Shown: positions 1 to 11,510 of the stretch, in pieces
How the letters are laid out: the number at the start of each line of letters is the position of its first letter
Numbering within the stretch: the first letter of the stretch is position 1
Origin: Siphonodentalium dalli
Lineage: Eukaryota; Mollusca; Scaphopoda; Gadilida; Siphonodentaliidae
Direction: 5' to 3'
NCBI GenBank assembly: GCA_032622095.1
Contig: CP136061.1
Location: 255,021,582-255,085,581 of the forward strand
Length of the DNA stretch: 64,000 nucleotides
Notes under the pieces: generated by a model
What the model was told of the DNA's origin: nothing
Database searches by the model: none
Seen by the model: only the letters and a program-made list of their open reading frames with translations
Made by a program: the position numbers and the translations under genes

Positions 1-1494
1 CATATTCAGGGCGGATCTATTCTATGAATGTTTTGGTACATATTCAGGGCGGATCTATTCTATGAATGTTTTGGTACATATTCAGGGCGGATCTATTCTA
101 TGAATGTTTTGGTACATATTCAGGGCGGATCTATTCTATGATTGTTTTGGTATATATTCAGGGCGGATCTATTCTATGAATGTTTTGGTATATATTCAGG
201 GCGGATCTATTCTATGAATGTTTTGGTACATATTCAGGGCGGATCTATTCTATGAATGTTTTGGTACATATTCAGGGCGGATCTATTCTATGAATGTTTT
301 GGTATATATTCAGGGCGGATCTATTCTATGAATGTTTTGGTACATATTCAGGGCGGATCTATTCTATGAATGTTTTGGTACATATTCAGGGCGGATCTAT
401 TCTATGAATGTTTTGGTACATATTCAGGGCGGATCTATTCTATGAATGTTTTGGTACATATTCAGGGCGGATCTATTCTATGAATGTTTTGGTACATATT
501 CAGGGCGGATCTATTCTATGAATGTTTTGGTACATATTCAGGGCGGATCTATTCTATGAATGTTTTGGTACATATTCAGGGCGGATCTATTCTATGAATG
601 TTTTGGTACATATTCAGGGCGGATCTATTCTATGAATGTTTTGGTACATATTCAGGGTGGATCTATTCTATGAATGTTTTGGTACATATTCAGGGCGGAT
701 CTATTCTATGAATGTTTTGGTACATATTCAGGGCGGATCTATTCTATGAATGTTTTGGTACATATTCAGGGCGGATCTATTCTATGAATGTTTTGGTACA
801 TATTCAGGGCGGATCTATTCTATGAATGTTTTGGTACATATTCAGGGCGGATCTATTCTATGAATGTTTTGGTACATATTCAGGGCGGATCTATTCTATG
901 AATGTTTTGGTACATATTCAGGGCGGATCTATTCTATGAATGTTTTGGTACATATTCAGGGCGGATCTATTCTATGAATGTTTTGGTATATATTCAGGGC
1001 GGATCTATTCTATGAATGTTTTGGTATATATTCAGGGCGGATCTATTCTATGAATGTTTTGGTATATATTCAGGGCGGATCTATTCTATGAATGTTTTGG
1101 TACATATTCAGGGCGGATCTATTCTATGAATGTTTTGGTACATATTCAGGGCGGATCTATTCTATGAATGTTTTGGTACATATTCAGGGCGGATCTATTC
1201 TATGAATGTTTTGGTACATATTCAGGGCGGATCTATTCTATGAATGTTTTGGTACATATTCAGGGCGGATCTATTCTATGAATGTTTTGGTACATATTCA
1301 GGGCGGATCTATTCTATGAATGTTTTGGTACATATTCAGGGCGGATCTATTCTATGAATGTTTTGGTATATATTCAGGGCGGATCTATTCTATGAATGTT
1401 TTGGTACATATTCAGGGCGGATCTATTCTATGAATGTTTTGGTACATATTCAGGGCGGATCTATTCTATGAATGTTTTGGTATATATTCAGGGG
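1..1494. repeat. 38-bp satellite array, cut by the window start
   Basis: About 39 head-to-tail copies of a 38-bp unit (start catattcagggcggatcta, end gaatgttttggta) run from base 1 to about 1494, where the array breaks off inside a unit at 'caggggtataaa'. Copies are nearly identical. The main variation is C or T at unit position 1, and the T form is clustered (around 150-200, 980-1060 and 1370) rather than scattered. 38 is not a multiple of 3, so the array cannot encode a fixed peptide repeat. It probably continues upstream of the window. Confidence 0.98.
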
Positions 1495-1871
1495 TATAAA
1501 CAATGACTGCATGAGTCAGAATTTCAGTCAACGGAGCTTCTGTCATTAGAAAATATTTTTCCACATATTTTTCTCCAAGTTGGGTCAGAAAAGATGGCTA
1601 TTTTAGAGCATTGTGTTGAACATCTATCTGTTAACAGCTCTTTTAAATTAAATATGTGGGTCATCAGATGTTTCCACGTGGATTTTGAGGGATAATAATG
1701 CAATAATGTCTTCAAATGAATCAATCAATCATGTTAGCTGTACGTTACACCAGCTGTGGTCAAATGTACATAAACAGAGAATAACAAGACAAAATGGACG
1801 TATTACATGAAACAAAGATAAGAAGTAATAAGAATGGTATGTGGGGATATACGATAATATATGATAGTATA

Positions 1872-1897
1872 TAATAATAATAATAATAATAATAAAT
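1872..1897. repeat. ATA/TAA microsatellite
   Basis: A short run of TAA/ATA triplets directly precedes the SINE/MITE-like block that follows. It may be that element's tail. Confidence 0.8.
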
Positions 1898-2210
1898 AGT
1901 TTTTATATAGCGCTTTATCCCATATGGCCCAGAGCGCTTACATTCCTACTAGTACCCTGCCCTCTATCACACGTGAAATACATACATCTATACACACCAC
2001 ATACCTATAGATATACACATACATCAAAATAATTAAACAACATCTGAGGTAACTTCCCCATAGTGGGCACAGAATAATTCACTCTTTAACAAAGTTTTGA
2101 ATTCGGTCAGAGAGTTTGCAAATCTTGTGTCGTGTCTCAGTGAGTTCCAAACATTTGGCGCATACGAATCAAATGCTCTATCGCCATAAGTTTTTTAATT
2201 TTTTGATGGA
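1897..2210. mobile_element. Putative SINE/MITE-like repeat with 'agcgctttat' motif
   Basis: The block opens 'tttttatatagcgctttatc', then 'cagagcgcttacat', and later has 'gagttccaaacatttggcgc' and 'aatgctctatcgccataag'. These word groups resemble a short interspersed repeat common in marine invertebrate genomes, where a 'GCGCTTTAT' end precedes a 'TTCCAAA..TTTGG..GC' and 'GCTCTATC.CCATA' stretch. The match is from memory. No coding capacity or target duplication was found. Confidence 0.4.
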
Positions 2211-3786
2211 ATATCCATTAGAGCTTGTGCCTTTGACCTCAGATATACAGCCTATGCCCACAATAAGTGGTGATAATATATATCTATGATTGACATAATA
2301 TACCAATTCAGACCGGCATGGTTTCAAGTTGAAGAATCTTTTATTCTTTTTCAAGTTTCCTAGAAATTGTGTTTTGTTGTGTTTTTTTTTTTTTATGTTT
2401 TTGTTGTTGTTGGAAGTAGCACTGGGGAGATACAGAGCATCATTAATTCGTTTATTAGTTTCCAATAAACCAATAGATCCATGTTTGCTAACACTAGTGA
2501 CGCTATGCCATCACTGACATTTTAATTGATTCCGGGAAGATTGAATTAAGATTTCGCAACTAGACTAATCACCCAGTCTGGGTGGCGATAACGCCACCGT
2601 CCCCCACTTCATTTACACAGATTCCAGAAAGAAAACTGGACGCTAAGATGATATAACTATTATGGCGACCAGGTGTTCCTTTCCGGTCGTTATAATGGGT
2701 ACCGATAAAGGTTTGATAGCACTAAACGTGTCAATCAGTGTTTGGTTTTCTGATTCAATACGGCCATCCAGGCTGGTCGAGTGTCAGTGGGCTCTAGTGG
2801 TAACCACTTGACGTCTGTCTGTGAAAACCCATCACATTCTAAGTGTGGATGGCTCATTATGAGTTCTAAATTTGAAATAATAGATTTAGCAGGTTCGATG
2901 AGTGATGGGATCTTGAGAGATGGAAAGCAGAGACAGCGTCACCCGCTATTAAACGATGAACCGAGAAGGTCATTCCGCTCCGCTTAGCCCCATGTGGTCG
3001 CATCTGGTTCCGAACTTATGTATGCGTGATGTGATGTCACCGAACCATAATTTCTGACACGCACGGGGAAATCGGCAGGTTCCCAATGATTTGCATAATT
3101 CTTTCTTTAAAATTTCCCACCCGATTTTACACCACGAAAGTACTATGCAAACGTTTTCTGTGCCCGGAAATTGTGATATCTTAAATGGACATAGCTCATT
3201 TGAACTTTGAAACTTTGTCTACGTAATTTGGAAGGGGGTATATGACAGGTTGACACTTACACGAAATATTGATATACAAGATTCACGTGCTCTGACAAAT
3301 ATTTTCCATGGCTACAATCCATAATAATCCCAGCTGTTTTAAAAAGTTCGCACAGAAGTGATACAAACGCTCTTTTCTTCTACCACATCAGGAATACACT
3401 AACACGGAACGCTCTTTTCTGTTCCTTGTCGTGTATATATATGGCTTGTTATTTGGGACCCAAACATCGTGTTCAAAGTTGTATTTCTTATGGCTTTAAT
3501 GTGTCTTTCTGTGACATATGATGCTCGTAGAAAGCAAGTATTTATCGACCTATATACTTCGATACCGGGAAAAATTAAAAAAGCGAATATCATTAAATGT
3601 ATTTTTGGAGAGAAAACCGTCATTTGGTTTTAAGTAGAAACCATGCACTTGAGGTGCAACATTGTGCAACGACTGTCAAAAGAGGGAGGTTTCCAAAGAT
3701 TTGACTCTTATAACACAAAGGGCGTTTATTCTGTCGTTACTCGGTGGTGATACATTATAAAGCGGAAGTTCATTCCGCTCCAACCA
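2211..3786. other. No recognisable gene
   Basis: Mixed AT-rich sequence with short ORFs only. I see a small perfect dyad (gtggcgataacgccac, about 2581-2596) and two similar words, 'gaaggtcattccgctc' near 2967 and 'gaagttcattccgctc' near 3765, which suggest an old dispersed repeat. Confidence 0.5.
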
Positions 3787-4088
3787 TCCGAGCCATGACA
3801 AATGCGGGCAATATTGACCTGGTTTAATTCGAGGCTTGGAGATTTAATATAACTTTAACGTATGTGAATGTGTTCTAGTTTGACACTGTATATATATATA
3901 AGAATATGTACCTGATACGGTAACAATAAAGAGCGGTTTCTCGTATATGTCTATGTCGTCATTTGTCGAATTTTGACATCCGAGCCATGGATATTGAATG
4001 TCACTTTAAAACATAATTATGTCGACAGTTTCCGTTCTTTGTGTGAATGTGTTCTAGTTTTGACACTATATATAAGAATATGTACCAA
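3787..4088. repeat. Imperfect direct duplication, period about 190 bp
   Basis: 'catccgagccatg' occurs at about 3787 and 3978. 'gtgaatgtgttctagttt' followed by 'gacact', 'tata' and 'agaatatgtacc' occurs at about 3863-3912 and 4043-4087. Order and spacing are kept, so this looks like one tandem duplication with divergence between the copies. Confidence 0.7.
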
Positions 4089-5293
4089 TGTGACTAATCA
4101 CCCATCCCCTCGAAATTGGCATTTGAGCCATAGTTCATATTCCCATGATTTAACAATGATAATTATAGATTTAATGAATCCATTTACTTGGTGTCTATAC
4201 ACGTGGATGACAATCGTTGAGGAATGCATACTCACTGACTTCGTGTTTCTTGTCTTTGTTACTACAATTGGTAAGTTCGCTCCACAAACAAAAATTACTA
4301 AATCTACAATAGATGCCACGACAATTGAAATTTCCTACAATCATATGACATTTCATATGTCTGTTATTAGTCGTTGTTATCCTCCCGGAAATTGTCCAGA
4401 AACTATCAAAAAACCGAAACAATAGTTAACTGTTAAAACGGACCGCTCGCTGTGCGACCATTTAGCCACAAATGAACATGTACAAGGAATTAAATATATA
4501 AATAAACGCCAGCCTATTGTTGTGGGATTATTCGAAATTTCTGACATTTCCGCCAGGACAGACTTGCCACGAAAATTGTGTGGTCAATGAAACGGTACTT
4601 TTGTGGGTAATACACAAAAATATCAAAGAAAGGGCTATAATTGTCCTTTAATCATTACGGTAAAACTATTTCTTCTTTTATTGAAAAATTGCTGCTTCTT
4701 TGTGATAATAAATGTCATTTGAATTGTCTCCGCCAACAAGGCAATACTTGATTTCAATGGACAGGGCAATTTTGATATTACATTGTTGTGATGGCTATGA
4801 GGGTATGACGAATGTGTGAGTCTGGAATTTACGTCGGTTGTGGAGTATTGTGTACATGCCTCATTGAAGTTTACGCTATGCAGTATAAGTTCATTCGTTG
4901 GTCCATTATTCCATTGTGGAAGTGGCACATACTCTGAATTAGTTTCATCCAATTTAAAGCTTAATTGTTATTATTTATCATGAACGTTTTGGGTTATTTT
5001 GAGGAATTGCGAAATTTTAAAAATATTTGACACCAGAAAACAGGTGTGGGTTCTGAGAAATAACACGTGCGCTGTGTTGTTTCATGTTAAAAGGAACTAT
5101 GTGTACATAGCTTAATTCCTCTGAAACCTGCACGTCGATCTTGAAAACTTGTTTTCTAAATATGATGGCAATCGATTATGGTATATACATGAGATCAAAA
5201 TGATAAATTCGAAAGATGAAACTCATATATCTTGTAGAAACGTAAGCATTAGAAAGGAGCTGTCCAGTTGTGTCTCGATAAGCGAGATCACTG
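4089..5293. other. No recognisable gene
   Basis: AT-rich sequence with overlapping short ORFs on both strands, none resembling a known family. Nothing else is supported here. Confidence 0.5.
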
Positions 5294-5468
5294 AGTCGCG
5301 GTCGTATTGGATTCATCCTGCTCCATTCCGTGGTTTCAGAGATTCACCAGACCAGGTTCCGTGGTTTTAGTGCTACAGGTCAAAGTTCTGGAGTAGCATT
5401 TCCATATTTGGAGATTTTGAATATTCATGACTCCCATGTATGGAAATGCTACTCCAGAACTTTGACAT
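5294..5468. mobile_element. Palindromic MITE (family 'gtcaaagttctggagtagca'), copy 1
   Basis: An inverted repeat with arms of about 28 bp (gtcaaagttctggagtagca at about 5381, its complement ending near 5467) surrounds a short spacer. The flank 'tccgtggtttcagagattca' and 'ttccgtggttttagtgc' is found in reverse complement at about 7998-8058, so two copies of one family lie in opposite orientation. The right outer arm of this copy appears lost. Confidence 0.75.
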
Positions 5469-5519
5469 TAACATATGAATCAGTGACTACTCGTCAATGA
5501 TTGTTTAGTAACGAACAGG

Positions 5520-5774
5520 TTAACCCCTTCGTGCGGGAGCTGCGCTGGTGTAGCATTAAACACCATGTGCCAGTGCAGTATCTTATATATACGCGTCTCC
5601 CATATGGAGCCTCGCATATATAAGAGAATGCAATGGCTAACAAGGTCAAAGTAAATATTGTATTCTCTTATATATGCGAGGCTTTCTATATATGGGAGAC
5701 TCGCATTTATAAGAGAATGCATTGGCTCAGGATTTTCGCAAAATTTCAAGAAGGTCCAATCATGGAAGGGTTAA
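5520..5774. mobile_element. TTAA-flanked MITE with hairpin cassette (CATGAC type), copy 1
   Basis: Begins ttaaccccttcgtgcgggag and ends tccaatcatggaagggttaa, so TTAA lies at both ends next to a CCC start. Inside are two imperfect hairpins built on 'cttatatatgcgag'. TTAA target duplication with 5'-CCC termini is characteristic of the piggyBac superfamily. No transposase is encoded, so it would be non-autonomous. This copy is diverged. Confidence 0.75.
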
Positions 5775-5860
5775 AGTAAGAAGTAGATATTGTTTAGTGA
5801 ATCGATTCCGTGAAACAGATCGCAAAGATCAGTATAAGATGAACTGTACATAACCTCGGA

Positions 5861-6460
5861 TTAAGCCTTTCATGACGGGAGCTGCGCTGGCTCAACATTA
5901 AATACCCTGCGCAAATCCATAGGTTGCAACGCATACATAAGAAAATGCATTGGCCTAACATTTTTTATGATTTTTTATAAATTTTTCTTACATTTTTTAA
6001 CAATTTGTGTCACTTTTTATTATTTTGGATCAATTTTTTCTTACAGTATTTGACAATTTTATCATTTGTTATCATTTTATCTTAAATTATTTATAAATTT
6101 TTTATAATTTTGCTTACATTCTTTTACAATTTTTATAAAAAAAATTATAATTTGTTCTTACATTCTATAACAATTTTTATAATTTTTTATTATATTCTTT
6201 AATAATTTTATCATTTTTTCTTACATTCTTTAAAAAAAAAATTATCATTTTTTTATCATTTTTTCTTACATTCTTACAAAAAAAATTCTTTTTTTCATTT
6301 TTTCTTACATTTTTTAACAATTATACAAAATTATATAAAATTTGTTAGGCCAATGCATTCTCTTATATATGCGAGGCGACCTATACTCGCATATATAAGA
6401 GTATGCATTGGCACAGGGTTTTCGCAAAAATTCAGGAAGCTCCAGTCATGAAAGGGTTAA
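5861..6460. mobile_element. TTAA-flanked MITE with long AT-rich linker (CATGAC type), copy 2
   Basis: Starts ttaagcctttcatgacggga and ends ccagtcatgaaagggttaa. The left hairpin is degraded; the right one is good ('ccaatgcattctcttatata' with its complement at about 6352-6415). The roughly 390-bp linker is a degenerate array of 'ttcttacattctttaacaat'-like words, much longer than the ~80-bp linker of other copies. Confidence 0.8.
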
Positions 6461-7866
6461 GTGTAAGGCTTCTTTCGTAAACCTGGCCCCAAAATGTTTT
6501 GCATTTACTTCAGATAAGTTAATATTAATTGGATTATCAATTTAAATCCACGCCCCGGATGTTTTTAACTTAATTATGCGCCATTACTTCCGCATTGCTC
6601 GTTAATTTTCTATCCAACTGAGTAGAACGTATACCTTTGATGAAGTTTCGCTGATGTCGTGCATTTAAGATTCTCATTAAGATAGACAGCATGGCCCGTT
6701 GTCAGTGATAATTCTGTACGATGACTTAACATTTAAATGTGTGGGTAAGATATCAGCTAACTTTCACACGACTAAATTTCAGTATATGGACATACTTTTG
6801 AGCATTTACAAACACAATGAAGAAAGTGTTCATCGCGAGCGATGCTGTAAAAATGCCGTGAGAAAGTGGCGAATATTTCATAAATATTCTTTATATGTGA
6901 CCGAGCAGACCGCGATTAAAAATGTGTGCCATCACGGCTGTCATCCGTGGTCCATGCACAAATATATCTTGTGTTCAAGATGTATTCAAGTTCGATATCC
7001 CCATTTACAACAACAACAACAATAACAACAAAACATGTATATATCTTTATTTCCTCCATCTAGGAGAGTATGTTTTACAAAAATTATAACAATAATACAG
7101 AAAGGAAAACAGATAATAATTCCCGCCACCATGAAGCACAAGCACTCATCCAAACAATCTCGCATAGGCACACAATCTCACCAGCTGCGCTGCTGCAGCA
7201 TTAATGATCATGTGCAAGTGTACATTTAGTGAAAATCCAAACAACATTTCATCATCGTGAAGCACTTTTCGCGCCATTTATCTTACTTTTTATACCCCTC
7301 AAAATCTCGTCATCTTTTGTATTAGTAAGTGTTATACTAGGGGCAACAGGAAGACGACCAAATATGGCCATGCTGCTCCTGTGCAAAAACTGTTATTATT
7401 TGTCATTTGTAAAATTGTATTTATTGTTATTGTACAAATAACATCTAAAAAAATCTAATCTCTAAATCTAAATAAAAAGTTAAATATGTTTCGTAAAAAA
7501 TAGCCATGAACTATGATTACAGTACATAAGTTGGCGACTTTAAGAAAAATAAAAAAAATATTCAATTTCAAATTATCAATTTGAAGGGGAAAATGATTAT
7601 CTTCTATAACTAATGTATGCGGTATAGTACTATAACAACAACCGTTCGCCTTTATGATAAATACGTTATAATTATGCACAAAAAAAAAGTGTACAGGTAT
7701 AAAGCCTGTAAATATGTAGTTCCCGTATCAGCTCTTATCTGGATTAGAACCAACTTCACTGTCGCTGTGTGGCTTATCTTGGCCTATTTCGCCGTTCACC
7801 TTACCAACTGAACCACCAGTGGGTGTAATTTCTACGTCACTCGCGTATACGCACTGTCACTAACTC
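6461..7866. other. No recognisable gene
   Basis: Contains a short CAA run near 7009-7030 and several short ORFs with no recognisable domain. Confidence 0.5.
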
Positions 7867-8061
7867 GCGACCATATTGGATCCACCAGGCCCGGTTGTTT
7901 TAGTGTCGAAGTTATGGAGTAGCATTTCATTATGGAAGTCATGACTATTCAAAACCTCCAAATATGGAAATGCTACTCCAGAACTTTGACTTGTTGCACT
8001 AAAACCACGGAACCGGCGCTGGATGAATCTCTGAAACCGCGGAACGGAGCTGGATTATGTG
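7867..8061. mobile_element. Palindromic MITE (family 'gtcaaagttctggagtagca'), copy 2, reverse orientation
   Basis: Contains 'tatggagtagcatttc' and, about 60 bp on, 'gaaatgctactccagaactt', forming a foldback. The outer sequence 'aaccacggaaccggcgctgg' and 'tctctgaaaccgcggaacgg' is the reverse complement of the left side of the copy at 5294-5468. The two copies differ by small deletions, so they are independent and old. Confidence 0.75.
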
Positions 8062-8334
8062 TATATAACACAAATAGATCTGTTCTGATGATTAACATCC
8101 CATATTGATTGGAAAAATCAAATATTTGTTGTATTCGCATAACAAACGGGCTTCCGAGTTTGATCAGCCATCAAGTAGATTGCATGGTAGATAAAGTTAC
8201 GTAACAAATCTTGTCACGCAGGTCATATTACTATGATTAGGCCATGATTAGTACTTGTACCTTTGCGATAAGTTGATAAGGTAAAGTGTATACACATGAT
8301 CATTTTGATATCAACTGAAGCCGCACACGACCAA

Positions 8335-8955
8335 CCTACTTAACAATTAAGGGTTTATTTAATGGCGGGGTGACGCAACTAGCAAATAGCCCTACAAAGA
8401 TACCGCCGGACTACAGAGAAGGAAAGATGAGATCTTAACAACAGGTAGTGATTGGGTAATGACGTTGTTGTACTGAGTATAGGGTACCAATCGTGGTAGC
8501 GAGAAATACTTATATGAGGTAATTTAAGTCTTGACGCCAAATTACAAAATGGTGGTTAACTATATGATTCTCATTTTCTCGCCACTAACTCTGATAGCGG
8601 TACTTTGTTGTACGAGATATGGCTGTTTCCCATCATGAATTTAATTAGTTTTATCGCTGTTTCCCATCATGAATTTAATTAGTTTCAGTGTACATCCATG
8701 GGTATCTATGAACATTTCCAATTTATGAGACGATATTTGGAAGTTCATTGCACAGTATATAACATGACATACCCTACGGTAATCGACATAAATGTCGTTC
8801 GATACGGCCGCCAAATGGTTAACAATAGCACCACTAACTCCCATGCAATACATGTATATATGCCGCCCGAATCCTACCCTATATCAAATTTACTGCTTAG
8901 ACTTGCGATCGCACCATGTAAGTACCATGGAAGATCATTTGAGAGTGTTTGGATC
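8335..8955. repeat. Tandemly duplicated unit, copy 1 (blocks X and Y)
   Basis: Block X starts near 'aatggcggggtgacgcaact' and runs to 'cccatcatgaatttaattag'. Block Y runs from 'caatttatgagacgatattt' to 'gagagtgtttggatca'. The same blocks recur at 9686-11035, 11036-11375 and, reordered, 12560-12810. In this copy a 37-bp stretch (gctgtttcccatcatgaatt and following) is itself doubled at 8627-8684. Confidence 0.8.
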
Positions 8956-9685
8956 AATTCAATTCAATTTATTGTATAACTCATCGTCGTGTATTGGCAT
9001 ACATAATACTATAATTAATATAATTCAAATATTCTAAATTATTGCATGGCACATGCTTGGTGTACATTTGGAAGTATTGGTATAAAGTCTTTTATCAAAT
9101 ATTTTTACATGTGTGCACATATAATACTTGCATGAGTACGACAAAGAGTCATTTTAATTTGTTTGTCAGTTTTAAATCGGCAGAGCGGTCAGGATAAAGA
9201 CAAAACTAACAATAATGGGTGTGATGATTTATGAGCTTCAGGAGTTGGACATTATATTTTGGGCTTTTTTAACCCTTTACCCAACAAACCGGCCAAAACC
9301 GGCCAAATAAAGCTTCAACAGCCTAAAATATCTTCGGTCTGTCTCAATAGAACCATACAAATATGGGTATCATTGGAACCGGCTTCTTGACCACATTGTG
9401 ATAGTTACTGTTATGCCCTGTGCCAATGCATTCTCTTATATATGCGAGTCGACCATAGGTCGCCTCGCATATATAAGAGAATGCATTGGCCTAAAAAAAA
9501 TCTTTTTTTAACACTTTTTACCATTTTTTCTTACATTCTTTAACAATTTTATAATTTTTAATGTGTTAAGCCAATGCATTCTCTTATATATGCGAGGCGA
9601 CCTATGGTCGACTCGCATATATAAGAGAATGCATTGGCACAGGGCCCTTCTGTTGGGTAAAGGGTTAATATACAAAGCGAGGTTC
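8956..9685 (-). mobile_element. Insertion splitting the duplicated unit, probable reversed LINE tail holding a MITE
   Basis: Where other copies read 'ggatcacgcggg', this copy reads 'ggatca', then 'attcaattcaatttattg', and resumes near 9686 with 'tcatcgcgtgggcttga'. The start is the complement of the 'gaattgaattg' tail of the LINE fragment at 10054-10604, so it is probably a LINE 3' end on the minus strand. The MITE at 9269-9668 lies inside it. Confidence 0.4.
9269..9668 (+). mobile_element. 400-bp TTAA-flanked MITE with hairpin cassette (ACCCAACA type), copy 1
   Basis: Ends are ttaaccctttacccaaca and tgttgggtaaagggttaa. After the left end comes an asymmetric arm of about 150 bp with a doubled 'aaaccggcc', then CCCTGTGCC and a cassette of two mirror-image hairpins joined by an AT-rich linker, then GGCACAGGG. 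Each hairpin is ccaatgcattctcttata plus a gcgag-tcgacc-ata-ggtcg-cctcgc core, and the second is the exact reverse complement of the first. TTAA target use and CCC termini point to piggyBac-type mobilisation. There is no transposase. Confidence 0.9.
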
Positions 9686-11035
9686 ATCGCGTGGGCTTGA
9701 TTTGACGTATATGTGTTCACATGCCCAATCTAATTATCAACTAAGGGTCACCTTAATGGCGGGGTGACGCAACTAGCAAATAACCCTCAAAGATACCGCC
9801 GGACTACAGAGAAGGAAAGATGAGATCTTAACAACAGGTAGTGATTGGACAATGACATTGTTGTACTGAGTATAGGGTACTAATCGTGGTAGCGAGAAAT
9901 ACTTATATGAGGTAATTTAAGTCTTGACGCCAAATTACAAAATGGTGGTTAACTATATGATTCTCATTTTCTCGCCACTAACTCTGATAGCGGTACTTTG
10001 CTGTACGAGATATGGCTGTTTCCCATCATGAATTTAATTAGTTCTATCGCTGTTTATTGACCATCCTAAGATTCAGAACTAGAAACCACAAATTACCAGT
10101 GGAAACTGGTTCATGGATAAATACCCCGTATTCCGATAGGAAATGCACCTTATATATGTATGGAAGCTAGCGCTAGGAGACGAATACCACACCATGCTTA
10201 TATGCCCGCAGTTAAGAGACCTGAGATTTAAATATATTAAGCCGTACTACTACAGTCGACCTAACGTTATGGAACTTCATGAACTATTTAACTCTAGCGG
10301 TACGAAAGCTATGAAAAAACTATCAATATTTCTCAAAAAGGCCCAGCGTGAGATAAACCACTCCTGAGGCTTAACAACGTGTTACCCCCCCCCCCCATCC
10401 ACCCCATCCCCCGGACGAAATCTAAACACATGGCTGCCAAACTACGCCAACATTTCTTATGAATACACAAATATCCCGTTTACTTCCCAATATATTCATA
10501 TATCCATATATATCATTGTGTAATGCATGCACTATAACACATCTGTTCTCAATATGTATTGTTATACGATGAGAGTATCAAATAAATTGAAATTGAATTG
10601 AATTGTTTCCCATCATGAATTTAATTAGTTTCAGTGTACATCCATGGGTGACTATAATATTTTGGAAATAAACTGAGCAATATTATAACATTGGCATATT
10701 GTATAAGAAATAAATAATACAAACAAATTTATTAAAAGCACAAATTAATATCAACAATAAAAATAATATCTATCAATTTCCAATTTATGAGACGATATTT
10801 GGAATTTAATTGCGGATTATATATAACATGATATACCCTATAAAACTACGGTAATCGACATAAATGTGCTTCGACCCACCAAAGGCTTAACAATGGCATC
10901 AATAATTTCCATGCAGTACATGTACATGTATACATGCCGCCAGAATCCTAACCTACACCAAATTTACAGATGCATGGAGTCGAAATCGCACAATGTAAGC
11001 ACCGTGGAAGATCATTTGAGAGTTATTGGATCACG
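9686..11035. repeat. Tandemly duplicated unit, copy 2 (split by a LINE fragment)
   Basis: Block X occupies about 9738-10053 and block Y about 10777-11035. X matches copy 1 closely. The LINE fragment 10054-10604 sits inside a block that is continuous in copy 1 ('tatcgctg' directly followed by 'tttcccatcatg'), so copy 1 shows the empty site. About 150 bp of unrelated AT-rich sequence precede Y here. Confidence 0.8.
10054..10604 (+). pseudogene. 3' fragment of a non-LTR retrotransposon (LINE) ORF2 with 3' tail
   Basis: Reading across one frameshift and two stops near 10165, the translation contains 'LRFRTRNHKLPVETG' and then 'LGDEYHTMLICPQLRDLRF', ending at 10367. An R.R..NHKLP.E.G stretch followed by a C..C-like, then D/E-H-x3-C stretch is typical of the region after the reverse transcriptase domain in many invertebrate LINEs. 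A 3' UTR with a poly-C run follows, then 'aaattgaaattgaattgaattg' as a short repeated tail. It is 5'-truncated and inactivated. Related by type to the minus-strand fragment at 11700-12296. Confidence 0.75.
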
Positions 11036-11375
11036 CGGTGTTGATGCATCAACTAAGGGTCACCGTAATGTCGAGGTGACGCAACTAGCAAATAACCCTC
11101 AAAGATACCGCCCGACTACAGAGAAGGAAAGATGAGATCTTAACAACAGGTAGTGATTGGATAATGACATTGTTGTACTGAGTATAGGGTACCAATCGTG
11201 GTAGCGAAAAATACTTATATGAGGTAATTTAAATCTTGACGCCAAATTACAAAATGGTGGTTATATGATTCTCATTTTCTCGTCACTAATTTTGATAGCG
11301 GTACTTTGTTGTAGGAGACATTGCGGGTTCCCATCATGAATTTAATTAGTTCCAGTGTGTTACATTATGAATGTT
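11036..11375. repeat. Tandemly duplicated unit, copy 3 (block X)
   Basis: 'caactaagggtcacc' to 'cccatcatgaatttaattag' repeats the X block of copies 1 and 2 with scattered substitutions and one small deletion ('gtggttatatgattc'). Block Y does not follow; the sequence becomes unrelated after about 11360. Confidence 0.8.
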
Positions 11376-11510
11376 GAGATACGTGTTGCACATGTGGCTT
11401 GTAAGGTGTAACCATCATAAATACAGTATATAGTCCATACAGCAAAGCCAAGGAAGATCAACGAGAATAGCTTTGTTCCTAGTTTGTTGAATATGTTTTA
11501 TCGAAAAGTT

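Noticed and set aside
1-1494. Possible CRISPR array at the window start
   Set aside because: The 38-bp units are directly adjacent with no unique spacers, and the window is eukaryotic. It is a satellite.
3973-4425. 150-aa plus-strand ORF
   Set aside because: It runs through a duplicated non-coding segment, overlaps two antisense ORFs and shows no recognisable domain or splice context.
9269-9290. TTAACCC as telomere-like repeat
   Set aside because: It occurs once at each element end next to a different sequence and is not tandem; it is a TTAA target plus a CCC terminus.
9508-9720. Recurring peptide with CQCILLYMR and IYKRMHW in ORFs at 9508, 29592, 29647, 30137, 42593, 56648, 56662 and 62800
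   Set aside because: These frames are translations of the MITE hairpin cassette. They occur on both strands because the DNA is palindromic, so this is not a protein family.
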